Shown here in pieces: positions 32,916-41,427 of a stretch of 42,223 bases of DNA. The DNA is from Oscillospiraceae bacterium (GTDB lineage Bacteria > Bacillota > Clostridia > Oscillospirales > Ruminococcaceae). The translations under genes were made by a program, and so were the position numbers. Position 1 is the stretch's first letter, and every line of letters begins with the position of its first letter. The stretch is taken from positions 1 to 42,223 of the forward strand of contig WRBI01000021.1 in assembly GCA_009784625.1 (NCBI GenBank), in the 5' to 3' direction. A model generated the notes under the pieces. That model was not told where the DNA came from and did not search any database. It saw nothing but the letters and a program-made list of their open reading frames with translations.

Positions 32916-34250
32916 ATGAGCGAAAGAGGAGACGCCATCAAGCAAAAACAAATTACCTACAATCTGCAAAGCTGGTCAAAACAAAAGGGGATCAACCCCC
33001 TGCCGGTTGAGCGGGCGGAGGGGCTTTATCTTTACGATTATGACGGCAAGCGCTACGCCGACATGTCGTCCATGCTGGTCAACGTGAACCTCGGCCACCA
33101 GAACCCGGTTATCGTAAACGCAATCAAAGAGAATGCCGACAAGATTTGTTACCTCTCGCCGCCTTATGCGGTGGAAAGCCGCGCCAATCTGGCCGAGAAA
33201 GTGATCGGCCTTATGCCGGACAACTTTGGCAAAGTGTTCATCACCAGCACAGGGACAGAAGCGGTCGAAAACGCGGTCAAAATCGCGCGGATGGCTTCGG
33301 GCAAACAGAAATTCTTCAGCCGTTACCGCTCTTATCACGGCTCAACCTACGCCGGCGCCAATCTGACCGGTGAGCCCCGCCGCTTCCCCTCCGAGCCCGG
33401 GATTCCCGGTTTCATCAAGTTCGGCGACGCGTACCTTTACCGCGCACCCGTTCCGTTTGAGAGCGATATCGCCGCCGGTGAATATTACCTCAGAATGCTT
33501 GAAGAGCAAATTTTAATGGAGGGCTGCGACAACATCGCCGCCATCTTTATGGAAAGTGTGCCCGGCACAAACGGGATCATGATCCCGCCCGCGAACTACC
33601 TGCCCGGCATCCGCACACTCTGTGACAAATACGGCATCTTTATGGTGATGGATGAAGTCATGGCCGGGTTTGGCCGGACCGGCAAGATGTTCGGCTTCGA
33701 ACACTGGGGGATCAAACCGGACATGGTTACCTTTGCCAAAGGCGTGACTTGCGGCTACGTACAGCTGGGCGGTGTGGCAGTTTCTAAAAAGATCGCCGAA
33801 CACTTTGACGACAACGCGCTGCTTTGCGGCCACACCTACGCGGCGCACCCGCTGGGCTGTGCGGTCGGCTGCGCCACCATTGACTACTACTTTGAGCACA
33901 AAGTCCTTGAAAACGTAAACAAAGTCGGCAAGGTGCTGGGTGAACTGCACGAAGGGCTGAAAGCCAAATACGACTGTGTTGGCGATGTGCGGTATATCGG
34001 CTTGTTCTCCTGCGTTGAGCTGGTTAAATCCAAAACCACCAAAGAGCCGCTGGTTCCGTTCCGTGGCGACAAAGACGGGATTATGCCCAAGATTCTCGGC
34101 GAACTTCGCGCCCGGGGCTTCCTGACGTACACTTACGAGAACATGGTGTTTGTCTCCCCGCCGCTGACCATCACCGAAGAGCAGCTGCGCGAAGAATATC
34201 CCAAGCTGGACGAAGTCATCGGGATTGTGCAGGAGAAGTACGCGAAATAG
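32916..34250 (+). CDS. Class III PLP-dependent aminotransferase
   Basis: A 444-residue fold-type I aminotransferase of the class III (acetylornithine/omega-amino acid) group. Visible features: SSMLVNVNLGHQNPVIVNAI near the start, the phosphate-binding STGTEAVENAVKIAR, YHGSTYAG, the MDEVMAGFGRTG block with the PLP-binding Asp, and the Schiff-base lysine in TFAKGVTCGY (near residue 272). A taurine or beta-alanine type specificity is conceivable, but the substrate cannot be read from sequence. ATG 32916 follows CAGGAGGTACTACC. It stands alone, 125 bp after the lipoprotein gene, with antitoxin B promoter beginning 9 bp after its stop. Confidence 0.85.
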   Translation: MSERGDAIKQKQITYNLQSWSKQKGINPLPVERAEGLYLYDYDGKRYADMSSMLVNVNLGHQNPVIVNAIKENADKICYLSPPYAVESRANLAEKVIGLMPDNFGKVFITSTGTEAVENAVKIARMASGKQKFFSRYRSYHGSTYAGANLTGEPRRFPSEPGIPGFIKFGDAYLYRAPVPFESDIAAGEYYLRMLEEQILMEGCDNIAAIFMESVPGTNGIMIPPANYLPGIRTLCDKYGIFMVMDEVMAGFGRTGKMFGFEHWGIKPDMVTFAKGVTCGYVQLGGVAVSKKIAEHFDDNALLCGHTYAAHPLGCAVGCATIDYYFEHKVLENVNKVGKVLGELHEGLKAKYDCVGDVRYIGLFSCVELVKSKTTKEPLVPFRGDKDGIMPKILGELRARGFLTYTYENMVFVSPPLTITEEQLREEYPKLDEVIGIVQEKYAK

Positions 34251-34259
34251 CAAAGGGCG

Positions 34260-34289
34260 TTGACAAGGACACAGGCTTTGCGCTATAAT
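34260..34289 (+). promoter_or_regulatory. Promoter of antitoxin RNA B
   Basis: TTGACA, 18 bp, TATAAT, identical hexamers and spacing to locus A. Confidence 0.8.
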
Positions 34290-34295
34290 AAAAAC

Positions 34296-34390
34296 AGAAA
34301 GGGCAAGACCGAACGGTCGCGCCCCAGGGTTTAGAGCTACCTACAAAAAAGTAACCGTCACTCTGGAAAAGGAGCGGTTACTTTTTTGTA
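34296..34390 (+). ncRNA. Antitoxin RNA of type I TA locus B
   Basis: Inferred RNA of about 95 nt. The 5' hairpin is GGGC-AA-GACC(GAAC)GGUC-GC-GCCC and the terminator is AAAAAAGTAACC (34345-34356) with GGTTACTTTTTT (34376-34387). It overlaps the 3' end of the toxin B mRNA. Confidence 0.65.
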
Positions 34391-34458
34391 TTGCGATGAT
34401 TTAAAACCATAGCGACGATCGACACTAAGGTAATCGAAACTATGTACATCATCTCCAT
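34378..34458 (-). CDS. Type I toxin peptide B
   Basis: A 26-residue peptide with hydrophobic core YIVSITLVSIVAMVL and tail NHRNTKK. It shares the ribosome site AAAGGAGGTGA, the leader and the terminator-embedded C-terminus with toxin A. The coding part has diverged more than the surrounding non-coding parts. Confidence 0.7.
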   Translation of the reverse strand: MEMMYIVSITLVSIVAMVLNHRNTKK

Positions 34459-34569
34459 ACATGCCTCACCTCCTTTCACTGTACGTTCGGGGGAAAGGTG
34501 GCGGGGCGGCAACCGTCCCGGCTTATGCCGTTTTGAGGCCTTGCCCTGCCGGAAATATCCGGCAAAACC

Positions 34570-34598
34570 ATTATAGCGAAATTTGTCGAACTATGCAA
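34570..34598 (-). promoter_or_regulatory. Promoter of toxin B mRNA
   Basis: Minus strand TTGCAT, 17 bp, TATAAT, as in locus A. Confidence 0.7.
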
Positions 34599-34620
34599 CA
34601 GTCGATTGCCTTTGAAAGCA

Positions 34621-34654
34621 GCAACGCCTCGAACTGGGCAGTTCGAGGCGTTGT
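34621..34654 (-). terminator. Hairpin terminator after valS
   Basis: Perfect 13-bp stem AACGCCTCGAACT (34623-34635) with its complement and a 4-nt loop, 7 bp past the valS stop. The T run on the minus strand is poor. Confidence 0.55.
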
Positions 34655-34660
34655 GTTTAC

Positions 34661-37282
34661 TTACCCGCCAAACGCTTTTAGGCTCTCTTCGATCTTGGTC
34701 AGGCGCTCTTTGGCTTTTGCCAGCTTTTCGCGCTCGCCCGCTACCACTTCAGGCTTGGCCTTGTCGATGAACCCTTGATTGCCCAGTTTGCGCTCGAGCG
34801 CTTCGACATCTTTTGCGGCGCCGGCCTTTTCTTTTTCCAGCCGGGCTTTTTCTTTTTCCGGGTCGATGAGCTCGGACAGAGGGATAAAAATCCTGGCGGC
34901 GTCGGTAATTACCTGCACCGCGCCCTCAACATTGAACCCGTTTCCGATATCAACCCCAGAGGCGTAGGCCAGCCGCTGGATAAACGGCGCACCCTGCGCG
35001 AAGATCGCGGCGTGGTCGGTTTCAATATCCACATGCGCTTTTTTGGAGGGCGGAACGTTCATCTCAGACCGGCGGGCGCGGATCGCCCGAATCGCCTCGA
35101 CCACCATAGTGAATTCGCGCTCCTGGGCCACGAAAGCCAGCGACGGCTCAAACACCGGCCAGGGCCGGGTGATCAGCGCGCCGCCTTCGGTGGGCAGCGC
35201 CTGCCAGACTTCCTCAGTGATGAACGGCATGAACGGGTGCATCAGCCGCAGCGCACCTTCCAGCACGTAAAGCAGCACCTGTTGGGCGGACAAAGCACTT
35301 GCCCCGCCCTCCCCAATACGTGTTTTGCTCAGCTCGATATACCAGTCACAGAGAACATCCCGGAAGAAGTCATAAAGTTTGGAGGCGGCCACGCCCAGCT
35401 CGTACTTTTCAAGGTTGCCGGTCACTTCGGCCACAAGGGTATTGTACTTGGAAAGAATCCATTTGTCCTCGATATACAGGGTTTCCGGCAATTGGCCGGC
35501 TCTGACTTCGGGGTCTGCGCTCATCAGGATATACCGCGCGGCGTTCCAGATCTTGTTGCAGAAGTTGCGGGAAGCGCGGCACTTTTCGTCGCTGAAGCGC
35601 AGGTCGTTCCCAGGCGAGACCCCGGTGGCCAGCGTGAAACGGAGCGCGTCCGCACCGTACTCAGCGATGATATCCAGCGGGTCAACCCCGTTGCCCAGTG
35701 ACTTCGACATCTTCCGCCCCTGTGAATCCCGCACCAGGCCGTGAATGAAGACAGTCGAGAAAGGGACTTCCCCCATCTGGTAAACGCCGGAAAAGATCAT
35801 CCGCGCCACCCAGAAGAAGATGATGTCGTAGCCGGTTACCAGCACAGAGGTCGGGTAGAAATATTTCAGGTCGGCGGCATTTTCGTCCGGCCAGCCAAGT
35901 GTAGAAAACGGCCAGAGAGCGGATGAGAACCAGGTGTCCAGCGTGTCGCTGTCCTGGCGCAGATTTTTGCTGCCGCATTTGCAGGCGTCCGGTGTTTGGC
36001 GGGCGACAGTGACCTCACCGCAGTCGCCGCAGTACCAGGCGGGGATTCGATGCCCCCACCAGATTTGGCGGGAGATACACCAGTCGCGGATGTTTTCCAT
36101 CCAGTTGAAATAGATTTTTTCAAACCGCTCGGGCACAAACTTGATCGAGCCGTCCCGCACGACTTCAATCGCCGGTTCGGCCAGCGGCTGCATTTTGACA
36201 AACCACTGTTTGCTGGCCCAAGGTTCAACGTTGGAAGCGCACCGGTAACAGGTACCGACATTGTGGGTATGCTCTTTGATCCCGGCCAGCAGACCAAGCG
36301 AAGTTAAGTCTTCGACCATTTTTGCCCGCGCCTCATACCGGCCAAGGCCTTTATACCGGCCGCCGTTTTCGTTGATGGTCGCGTCTTCACTCATCACGTT
36401 GACGAGCGGCAGACCGTGGCGGGCGCCGACCTCAAAGTCGTTCGGGTCGTGGGCGGGGGTGATCTTGACCGCGCCTGTTCCAAACTCAGGGTCGACGTAC
36501 TCGTCGGCCACGATCGGAATTTCGCGATTTAACAGCGGGAGGATCAGCGTCTTGCCGATCAGATGTTTGTACCGCTCGTCTTCTGGATGAACAGCCACAG
36601 CTGTGTCACCCAGCAGAGTTTCCGGCCGGGTGGTTGCGATCTCAACAAACCCGCCGCCATCTTTAAGCGGGTATTTGATCCGCCAGAAGTGGCCGGCCTG
36701 CTCCTCGTGCTCGACTTCGATGTCGGAAAGCGAAGTCACACACTTGGGACACCAGTTGATGATCCGCTCGCCTCGGTAGATGAGGCCTTTCTCGTACAAG
36801 CGGTTAAAGACTTCAACCACCGCCTCGCTGCAGCCCTCGTCCATAGTGAACCGCTCGCGTCCCCAGTCACAGGAAGAGCCGATCTTGCGCAGCTGGCCGA
36901 CAATTCGCCCGCCGAACTCCTCTTTCCACTGCCAGGCCCGCTCCAAATATTTCTCGCGGCCCAAATCTTCTTTCGTTGTACCCTCTTTCTTGAGGGTGTC
37001 GACAATCCGCGCTTCGGTGGCGATCGATGCATGATCGGTGCCCGGCAGCCAGAGTGCTTCTTTCCCCTGCATCCGCGCAAAGCGGATGAGCAAATCCTGC
37101 AGGGCATTGTCCAGCGCGTGGCCCATATGCAGCTGGCCTGTGATGTTGGGCGGCGGCATGACGATTGTATACGGCTGTTTTTCGCTTACTTTTGCGGAAA
37201 AATAGCCGCCGTCCTCCCAGAATTTATATACGCGATCTTCCACCAAAGTGGGATCATATTGCTTGCTCAACTCTTTTGGCAT
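34661..37282 (-). CDS. valS: Valyl-tRNA synthetase
   Basis: An 873-residue class I synthetase charging tRNA-Val, full length. The HIGH-type motif reads [15 protein letters not shown] near residue 45 and the KMSKS motif is [11 protein letters not shown] near residue 525. The editing domain lies between, including [13 protein letters not shown]. An anticodon-binding domain follows, and the C-terminal coiled-coil arm covers about residues 805-870 ([22 protein letters not shown] in two parts). A zinc-type CGDCGEV...CKCGSKN pair is present. ATG 37282 follows TTGGGAGGC. There is no T-box leader: the promoter lies only 40 bp upstream. Confidence 0.96.
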   Translation of the reverse strand: MPKELSKQYDPTLVEDRVYKFWEDGGYFSAKVSEKQPYTIVMPPPNITGQLHMGHALDNALQDLLIRFARMQGKEALWLPGTDHASIATEARIVDTLKKEGTTKEDLGREKYLERAWQWKEEFGGRIVGQLRKIGSSCDWGRERFTMDEGCSEAVVEVFNRLYEKGLIYRGERIINWCPKCVTSLSDIEVEHEEQAGHFWRIKYPLKDGGGFVEIATTRPETLLGDTAVAVHPEDERYKHLIGKTLILPLLNREIPIVADEYVDPEFGTGAVKITPAHDPNDFEVGARHGLPLVNVMSEDATINENGGRYKGLGRYEARAKMVEDLTSLGLLAGIKEHTHNVGTCYRCASNVEPWASKQWFVKMQPLAEPAIEVVRDGSIKFVPERFEKIYFNWMENIRDWCISRQIWWGHRIPAWYCGDCGEVTVARQTPDACKCGSKNLRQDSDTLDTWFSSALWPFSTLGWPDENAADLKYFYPTSVLVTGYDIIFFWVARMIFSGVYQMGEVPFSTVFIHGLVRDSQGRKMSKSLGNGVDPLDIIAEYGADALRFTLATGVSPGNDLRFSDEKCRASRNFCNKIWNAARYILMSADPEVRAGQLPETLYIEDKWILSKYNTLVAEVTGNLEKYELGVAASKLYDFFRDVLCDWYIELSKTRIGEGGASALSAQQVLLYVLEGALRLMHPFMPFITEEVWQALPTEGGALITRPWPVFEPSLAFVAQEREFTMVVEAIRAIRARRSEMNVPPSKKAHVDIETDHAAIFAQGAPFIQRLAYASGVDIGNGFNVEGAVQVITDAARIFIPLSELIDPEKEKARLEKEKAGAAKDVEALERKLGNQGFIDKAKPEVVAGEREKLAKAKERLTKIEESLKAFGG

Positions 37283-37321
37283 ACTGGCGCCTCCCAATTC
37301 TTTCAACATCACTCAACTGAC

Positions 37322-37350
37322 ATTATACCATGATTTTGTTCCATATTCAA
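37322..37350 (-). promoter_or_regulatory. Sigma-A promoter of valS
   Basis: Minus strand TTGAAT, 17 bp, TATAAT (37322-37327). Upstream of it, between 37361 and 37390, three 10-bp units are seen (TTCCATGAAA, TTCTATGAAA, TTCCTTGCAA), a possible operator. Confidence 0.65.
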
Positions 37351-37420
37351 CGATTTTCTGTTCCATGAAATTCTATGAAATTCCTTGCAATCTTGCCGTT
37401 TATAGAACAATGGAATTTTG

Positions 37421-37447
37421 CGCCCCGTCACTGCAAGGGGCGTTTTT
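37421..37447 (+). terminator. Hairpin at the prophage-valS boundary
   Basis: CGCCCC/GGGGCG with a 10-nt loop followed by TTTTT on the plus strand. Its left arm overlaps CCGTCACT (37425-37432), which can alternatively pair with AGTGACGG at 37470-37477. It marks the end of the minus-strand lysis module. Confidence 0.45.
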
Positions 37448-37484
37448 CCCGTGCGGTTAGTAACGTGTTAGTGACGGAACAAAA

Positions 37485-38438
37485 TCACCTATTCAAGAGA
37501 TTGAACAGCCTGTGAAGCAGGGTCATTACCTCTTGCCGTGTAATCTGCGCCGTGGGGCGTGTACCGTCCATTTGCAGGGCTTCCATCGCCCATAACCAAG
37601 CATCTGCCGCCCAATCGGCAACGCCCGTTAAAGCGGCGTTTTCGGGGCTTGTGGGCGGGGTTGGCGTTGCGGGTACGGGCGATACGTTCAAAGCCCCGTT
37701 AATCCACGAACCCGCCCTGCCTTTGACATTGGTAATATTCACCGCTTGCCCGCTGGTATTGAATACGAAGTATTCGCCCGCTTCCTGTGTGTTTCGGGGG
37801 TTACGGTTCGCCAACGCATCGGCGGCGGTCGTAAATCCCGACAACGGCACATGAAGGTTATACAGCGCACCAGCGGCGGGCGGCGTTATAGTTTGAGAAG
37901 GTATGTTTGCGGGCGTTGATGCAGGGGCAAGCATTTCATTAACACGCCGCATAATTTCGGGAAAACGAGATTGAAGAAACGGTGCGGGGCAATTTGTCGC
38001 CGAAAAAAAGTTATGGCGGGTCAAACTACCAGCGGGCGTTCCGTTGTATACCAATTCGACAATACCGTTGCGGCGGCATATGCAAACGCACAATTCAAGC
38101 AGGGAAGCGAACGCCGCATCGCTCACGCTCCAATCGGGCGCACCCCGATTATTCGCAACTCCGATTGTGATTGCTTGATGGTCGTTTGCGCCGCTGGACG
38201 AAGCCCAGCTTCGATTCCTTTCTTCCACAAACAAGCCGATTCGCCCGTCTGTCGAAATTCCGTAATTGTAACTTGCCTGTGTTGTTGGTCGGCTTAACCA
38301 ATCGCCCAACGCTTCAAGCCCAATATTACCCGCCGTGTGATGAATTGTGATTTTCGTTATCGGCTGGTTGCGGGGGCTGTTGCGATTCGGCGACAAGCGG
38401 GTTAAGACTGCAAGCGGGCTATTTGTGAAGTTGCTCAT
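37485..38438 (-). CDS. Phage-type N-acetylmuramoyl-L-alanine amidase (endolysin)
   Basis: A 317-residue Amidase_2-family enzyme cutting the bond between muramic acid and the stem peptide. The zinc ligands are visible: ITIHHTAG (His near residue 34) and RHNFFSATNCPAP (His and Cys near residues 142-151). A linker with PSQTITPPAAG follows, then a tail ending in an SLH-like motif (DWAADAWLWAMEALQMDGTR) and TRQEVMTLLHRL. ATG 38438 follows GGGGAG and overlaps the upstream 39-codon ORF by ATGA. It is the last gene of a phage lysis module. Confidence 0.85.
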   Translation of the reverse strand: MSNFTNSPLAVLTRLSPNRNSPRNQPITKITIHHTAGNIGLEALGDWLSRPTTQASYNYGISTDGRIGLFVEERNRSWASSSGANDHQAITIGVANNRGAPDWSVSDAAFASLLELCVCICRRNGIVELVYNGTPAGSLTRHNFFSATNCPAPFLQSRFPEIMRRVNEMLAPASTPANIPSQTITPPAAGALYNLHVPLSGFTTAADALANRNPRNTQEAGEYFVFNTSGQAVNITNVKGRAGSWINGALNVSPVPATPTPPTSPENAALTGVADWAADAWLWAMEALQMDGTRPTAQITRQEVMTLLHRLFNLLNR

Positions 38439-38554
38439 GTTGCACACTCCCCTTCCTCACACCCGCCGCACAATTCGTTGTACAAGTCGGGATGCTTTTC
38501 GGGCGTGATTTCGTTGGCATCCGTAACCAACGGCAATTCTTGATTTTCTTTCAT
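38435..38554 (-). CDS. 39-residue acidic Cys-containing phage ORF
   Basis: A short reading frame, MKENQELPLVTDANEITPEK then HPDLYNELCGGCEEGECAT, with a good ribosome site (AAAGGGGTG) and a 4-bp ATGA overlap with the amidase start. The close packing supports translation. The C-terminal CGGC...C cysteines could bind metal. No family recognised. Confidence 0.6.
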   Translation of the reverse strand: MKENQELPLVTDANEITPEKHPDLYNELCGGCEEGECAT

Positions 38555-38568
38555 GGTTTACACCCCTT

Positions 38569-38982
38569 TCAATTTTCGCCGCTGGTCTGCGGCGTACTAC
38601 TCACAATCAGCAAGGTTTTGTTTACCTTGCTTGCTATTTCCGTTTGACTGGCTATCGTGGTATCAACCTTTGCGTTGATTCGGGCGACATCTACGGAAAT
38701 ATCATCAATTCGATTGTGGATGCGGTCAAGTGTGGCTTTAGTATCAACCTTGCTTGTGTCAAGCGTTGCTTTTAATCCAGCCATCACAGCGGTATTGTCG
38801 GAAACAACTTTCAATAATTGTTGCTGTTGTTCCCGTTCGTGGGCTTTATCCGCTTTGCGCCCTTTCAACACAACGATGTAAAAGGGTATTGCAAAAATAG
38901 CAAGAATCACGAAAAACAAAATCAATTCGCTTCCCGTTCTGCCGACAACGGCTTCTAAAACACCATAACCTTGTTCGCTCAT
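38569..38982 (-). CDS. Holin-like protein with coiled coil
   Basis: A 137-residue protein: a short N-terminus, one transmembrane helix (LILFFVILAIFAIPFYIVVL, near residues 18-38), then a basic stretch (KGRKADKAHERE) and a long coiled-coil-like tail. The layout resembles XhlA/UviB-type phage holin or lysis-accessory proteins. ATG 38982 follows GAGGGGGTGAGGG. Its neighbours are two wall hydrolases, which supports a lysis role. Family assignment is by architecture only. Confidence 0.6.
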   Translation of the reverse strand: MSEQGYGVLEAVVGRTGSELILFFVILAIFAIPFYIVVLKGRKADKAHEREQQQQLLKVVSDNTAVMAGLKATLDTSKVDTKATLDRIHNRIDDISVDVARINAKVDTTIASQTEIASKVNKTLLIVSSTPQTSGEN

Positions 38983-38986
38983 ACCC

Positions 38987-39529
38987 TCACCCCCTCGACA
39001 CATAAAAATGATGATTACCGTGTGTGAAAACACGGTTCAAGGCTCGTTCGTGCCAGCTTCCTTCAGCACCACGAACCGAACGAAAGAAAGTAGCACCACG
39101 GGAATAATCTTCACCCTGCAATGCCCTGTGAACGGCATTTCGGATGCGGTCATCGGGGGTCGCTCTGTCGAACGCCCCGTTCGTTATTGGGGAAAACTGA
39201 TTCGGCGCAAAAACAACGCCCCGAACATCGTTTGGAAATGCGGGGTCGTTCATACGGTTTATGATGACATTGATAACGAGTATCAACCCCTTGTCATCTT
39301 CACCACGGGCTTCAGCCCACGCTATACGGTACAGTATTTCCATTTCTTCGGGCGTGAAGGGTAAATCATCACCACCGCCCGAATCGTCAAATATGGGCGG
39401 TTCTAGCCCCGTACAGACGGCATACAAACGATACATCATTGTCACCACTTTTTGCCGTGTAGCGGGTTCATCGGGGCGTGTGCCATCGGACAAGCCCACA
39501 CCCTGCGCCCACGTTATTGATTCGCTCAT
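38987..39529 (-). CDS. SleB-type cell wall hydrolase of the prophage
   Basis: A 180-residue Hydrolase_2/SleB-family lytic enzyme. An N-terminal SLH-like motif (ITWAQGVGLSDGTRPDEPAT then RQKVVTMMYRLY) precedes the catalytic domain, which has ILYRIAWAEARGEDDKG (catalytic Glu near residue 72), NVIINRMND, FAPNQFSP and GATFF. ATG 39529 follows GGAAGGTGATTTT. A longer form from GTG 39613 would add a hydrophobic, signal-like N-terminus (VVLIAVLVIGFF) and starts 3 bp after the previous stop; this alternative is plausible. Located between DGR-linked genes and the holin-like gene. Confidence 0.8.
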   Translation of the reverse strand: MSESITWAQGVGLSDGTRPDEPATRQKVVTMMYRLYAVCTGLEPPIFDDSGGGDDLPFTPEEMEILYRIAWAEARGEDDKGLILVINVIINRMNDPAFPNDVRGVVFAPNQFSPITNGAFDRATPDDRIRNAVHRALQGEDYSRGATFFRSVRGAEGSWHERALNRVFTHGNHHFYVSRG

Positions 39530-39616
39530 AAAATCACCTTCCAGTCCAGCAAAATTCACATTAAAAAAGCCGATTACCAAAACGGCAATCAGCACAACAC
39601 GGGCAAAATACACTTG

Positions 39617-40000
39617 TTAAGTGCTTCGCCGTTGCGTGAATTTTGTTGTGAAGGTGAAGGGCTTTTGTTCGGCAAGTCCGATGTAAGTCATTTCGGCAAA
39701 AATACCGCCGTCCGATTCAATTTCAACGGGCAAGGCTTCCAAATCTTTAACCAGCCCGTCATTGAGGGCAAACGAAGCCGTATCAATAACGGATTCGGTC
39801 AAGATTTGCAACCATTCCCGAAGGCTGTACTGAATTTCGTGGTATGCCCACTGTTCGCCCATGCCCGCCATATCGTCATCGCCGCCTTCGGTCGGCGGTA
39901 TAAGGGTAGGGTTAAAGCGCAAGAAAACGGTATCAACGCAAACTTCAAAGGGGGTATGCGCTACTTCTTTACTACCCCGTACTATTCCCATGTTTTTCAT
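39617..40000 (-). CDS. Phage-like protein of unknown function
   Basis: A 127-residue acidic protein. The middle part (EQWAYHEIQYSLREWLQIL) resembles a pattern common in small proteins of Firmicutes phage tail operons, but I cannot name a family. It is not like the basic, four-helix Avd accessory protein of DGRs. Its ATG overlaps the reverse transcriptase stop (ATGA) after AAGGATG, so the two are co-translated. Confidence 0.6.
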   Translation of the reverse strand: MKNMGIVRGSKEVAHTPFEVCVDTVFLRFNPTLIPPTEGGDDDMAGMGEQWAYHEIQYSLREWLQILTESVIDTASFALNDGLVKDLEALPVEIESDGGIFAEMTYIGLAEQKPFTFTTKFTQRRST

Positions 40001-41073
40001 GCAAAACATCCTTTCTTTCCTTTAATGTTAGTAATGTAAAATTCGGCAATCGCCGCTTTTATCGGTTCGACATACTTTCTAATAAGCCGAAAACTATCAC
40101 ACCATTTCAGCCAGCCTAAATATGAATTGACGGCGCAAAAATCGGTATATTTTATCGGCTCATTTTTTATCACCTTCTTTCGGATGCGGTTCATCTTTTG
40201 CTTAAATCGCTTACAAGATGACTTTCGCAATAGTTTGTAGTCATAAAAATGACGATACCCGACAAAATCAATTCCCCGTATGTTCGTGGGGAATACTTGC
40301 CAGTTTCCTTTGAGTTTTAGCGATAGATTTTCAAAAAGATATTTGTCGATGCTCATTTTCAGATTGTGAAGCCAAATCTTGCTATCGCTCAAAATAACAA
40401 TGTCATCCATATAACGGATGACATACTTCACGCCCTGTTCTTCCTTTAACCAGTGGTCAAAGTATGCAAGGTAGAAATTCGCTAAATACTGCGAAAGGTA
40501 ACTACCAATCGGAACGCCTTTGCCATCGGGCATACTGTCAATGATGCGGTCAAGTAAAACCAGCAAGTCGGCATCCTTAAACTTGCGGCGCAACAACTGC
40601 TTCAAAATATCGTGGTCAATGTTTGGATAGAATTTCGCAATGTCGATTTTCAAACAATATTTCGTTCCTGCTCTATCCAGCATATAACGGTCAAGAAGTT
40701 TTGAAGCGTGATGTATACCCCGAAATTTCAACGATGCGCAAGTAAAGTTTGTGAACACTTCCATGAAGATATGTTCAATCTGCAACATTACAGCCCATTG
40801 AATGATTCTATCGGGGTAATATGGCAACTTCATCAAAAGCCGCTCTTTGCCCGTGTCGTTGACGGTTTTCAGCGTGTAGGGGCTTACCTTGTATGATTTG
40901 TTTACAAGCAAGTCTTGCGCTTGCCGAAGGTAATAATCGGGGTCGCCGTCAATGCCAGCATCAACCATCTTCACTTCGCCGTAATGCCCTTTATTCTTGC
41001 GGGCGTTCCTGTGCGCTTCTTTGATATTCTCAAAGTCGCAAATTTTATCGTAAATATTTCCGTATCTTTTCAT
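39997..41073 (-). CDS. Diversity-generating retroelement reverse transcriptase
   Basis: A 358-residue reverse transcriptase that copies the template RNA with adenine-specific errors. RT motifs in order: RGIHHASKLL (about 118-127), motif A LKIDIAKFYPNID with Asp144, motif B GVPIGSYLSQYLANFYL (186-202; the IGxxxSQ form typical of DGR enzymes, not the QGxxxSP of group II introns), motif C YMDD (221-224), then GIDFVGYR. There is no maturase or endonuclease domain. ATG 41073 follows AAAGGATG. It lies downstream of the variable-protein gene and the template repeat in the same direction, and overlaps the next gene by 4 bp. Confidence 0.93.
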   Translation of the reverse strand: MKRYGNIYDKICDFENIKEAHRNARKNKGHYGEVKMVDAGIDGDPDYYLRQAQDLLVNKSYKVSPYTLKTVNDTGKERLLMKLPYYPDRIIQWAVMLQIEHIFMEVFTNFTCASLKFRGIHHASKLLDRYMLDRAGTKYCLKIDIAKFYPNIDHDILKQLLRRKFKDADLLVLLDRIIDSMPDGKGVPIGSYLSQYLANFYLAYFDHWLKEEQGVKYVIRYMDDIVILSDSKIWLHNLKMSIDKYLFENLSLKLKGNWQVFPTNIRGIDFVGYRHFYDYKLLRKSSCKRFKQKMNRIRKKVIKNEPIKYTDFCAVNSYLGWLKWCDSFRLIRKYVEPIKAAIAEFYITNIKGKKGCFA

Positions 41074-41201
41074 TACAATCATCCTTTGATGTTTGTTTTT
41101 ACCGAACCTTCAGCCGATACAAGTTACTTGCATCGTTTACCAGCACGGCGCAAAGCGTTGTTATATTTTGCCTTGTGGCAAGGCGATTAGGGCGGATATT
41201 G

Positions 41202-41340
41202 AAAACATTGACTGCCTGCCGACATTCGAGTTAACATTAGTGGCGGTTTGATTCACATTCAAGTGGAAAACCCCTGCATTAGAACCATTATTCCAGTTGC
41301 CACTGAAAATAGGTAGCGTCCCTGCATTAAGATTACCCTA
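41202..41340 (-). repeat. DGR template repeat (TR)
   Basis: A 139-bp segment lying between the variable-protein gene and the reverse transcriptase gene, read on the minus strand. It matches the VR at 41433-41571 with an offset of 231 bp. Over the first 130 positions it has 36 adenines, of which 28 differ in the VR; all 94 other bases match. AAY codons dominate (for example AAC TGG AAT AAT), which gives maximal amino-acid choice when adenines are changed. The first non-adenine mismatch is at position 131 (C/T), where the IMH*-like end is expected. Confidence 0.95.
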
Positions 41341-41427
41341 ACTACTAAAATTTTGTAGCTTTTTCTCAAACTGAATTTTGTCGCCCTCGAATTTACTAAT
41401 CGCCTATATCAAAAAGTAAGAAGTTAG

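Noticed and set aside
37283-37400. T-box riboswitch upstream of valS
   Set aside because: The -10 lies about 40 bp from the start codon, leaving no room for a T-box leader.
39617-40000. The ORF after the RT as the DGR accessory protein Avd
   Set aside because: It is acidic with a phage-tail-operon-like motif, not a basic helical bundle, and lies downstream rather than upstream of the RT.
39997-41073. Reverse transcriptase as a group II intron or retron protein
   Set aside because: There is no maturase or endonuclease domain, motif B has the IGxxxSQ form, and an adenine-specific TR/VR pair lies next to it.
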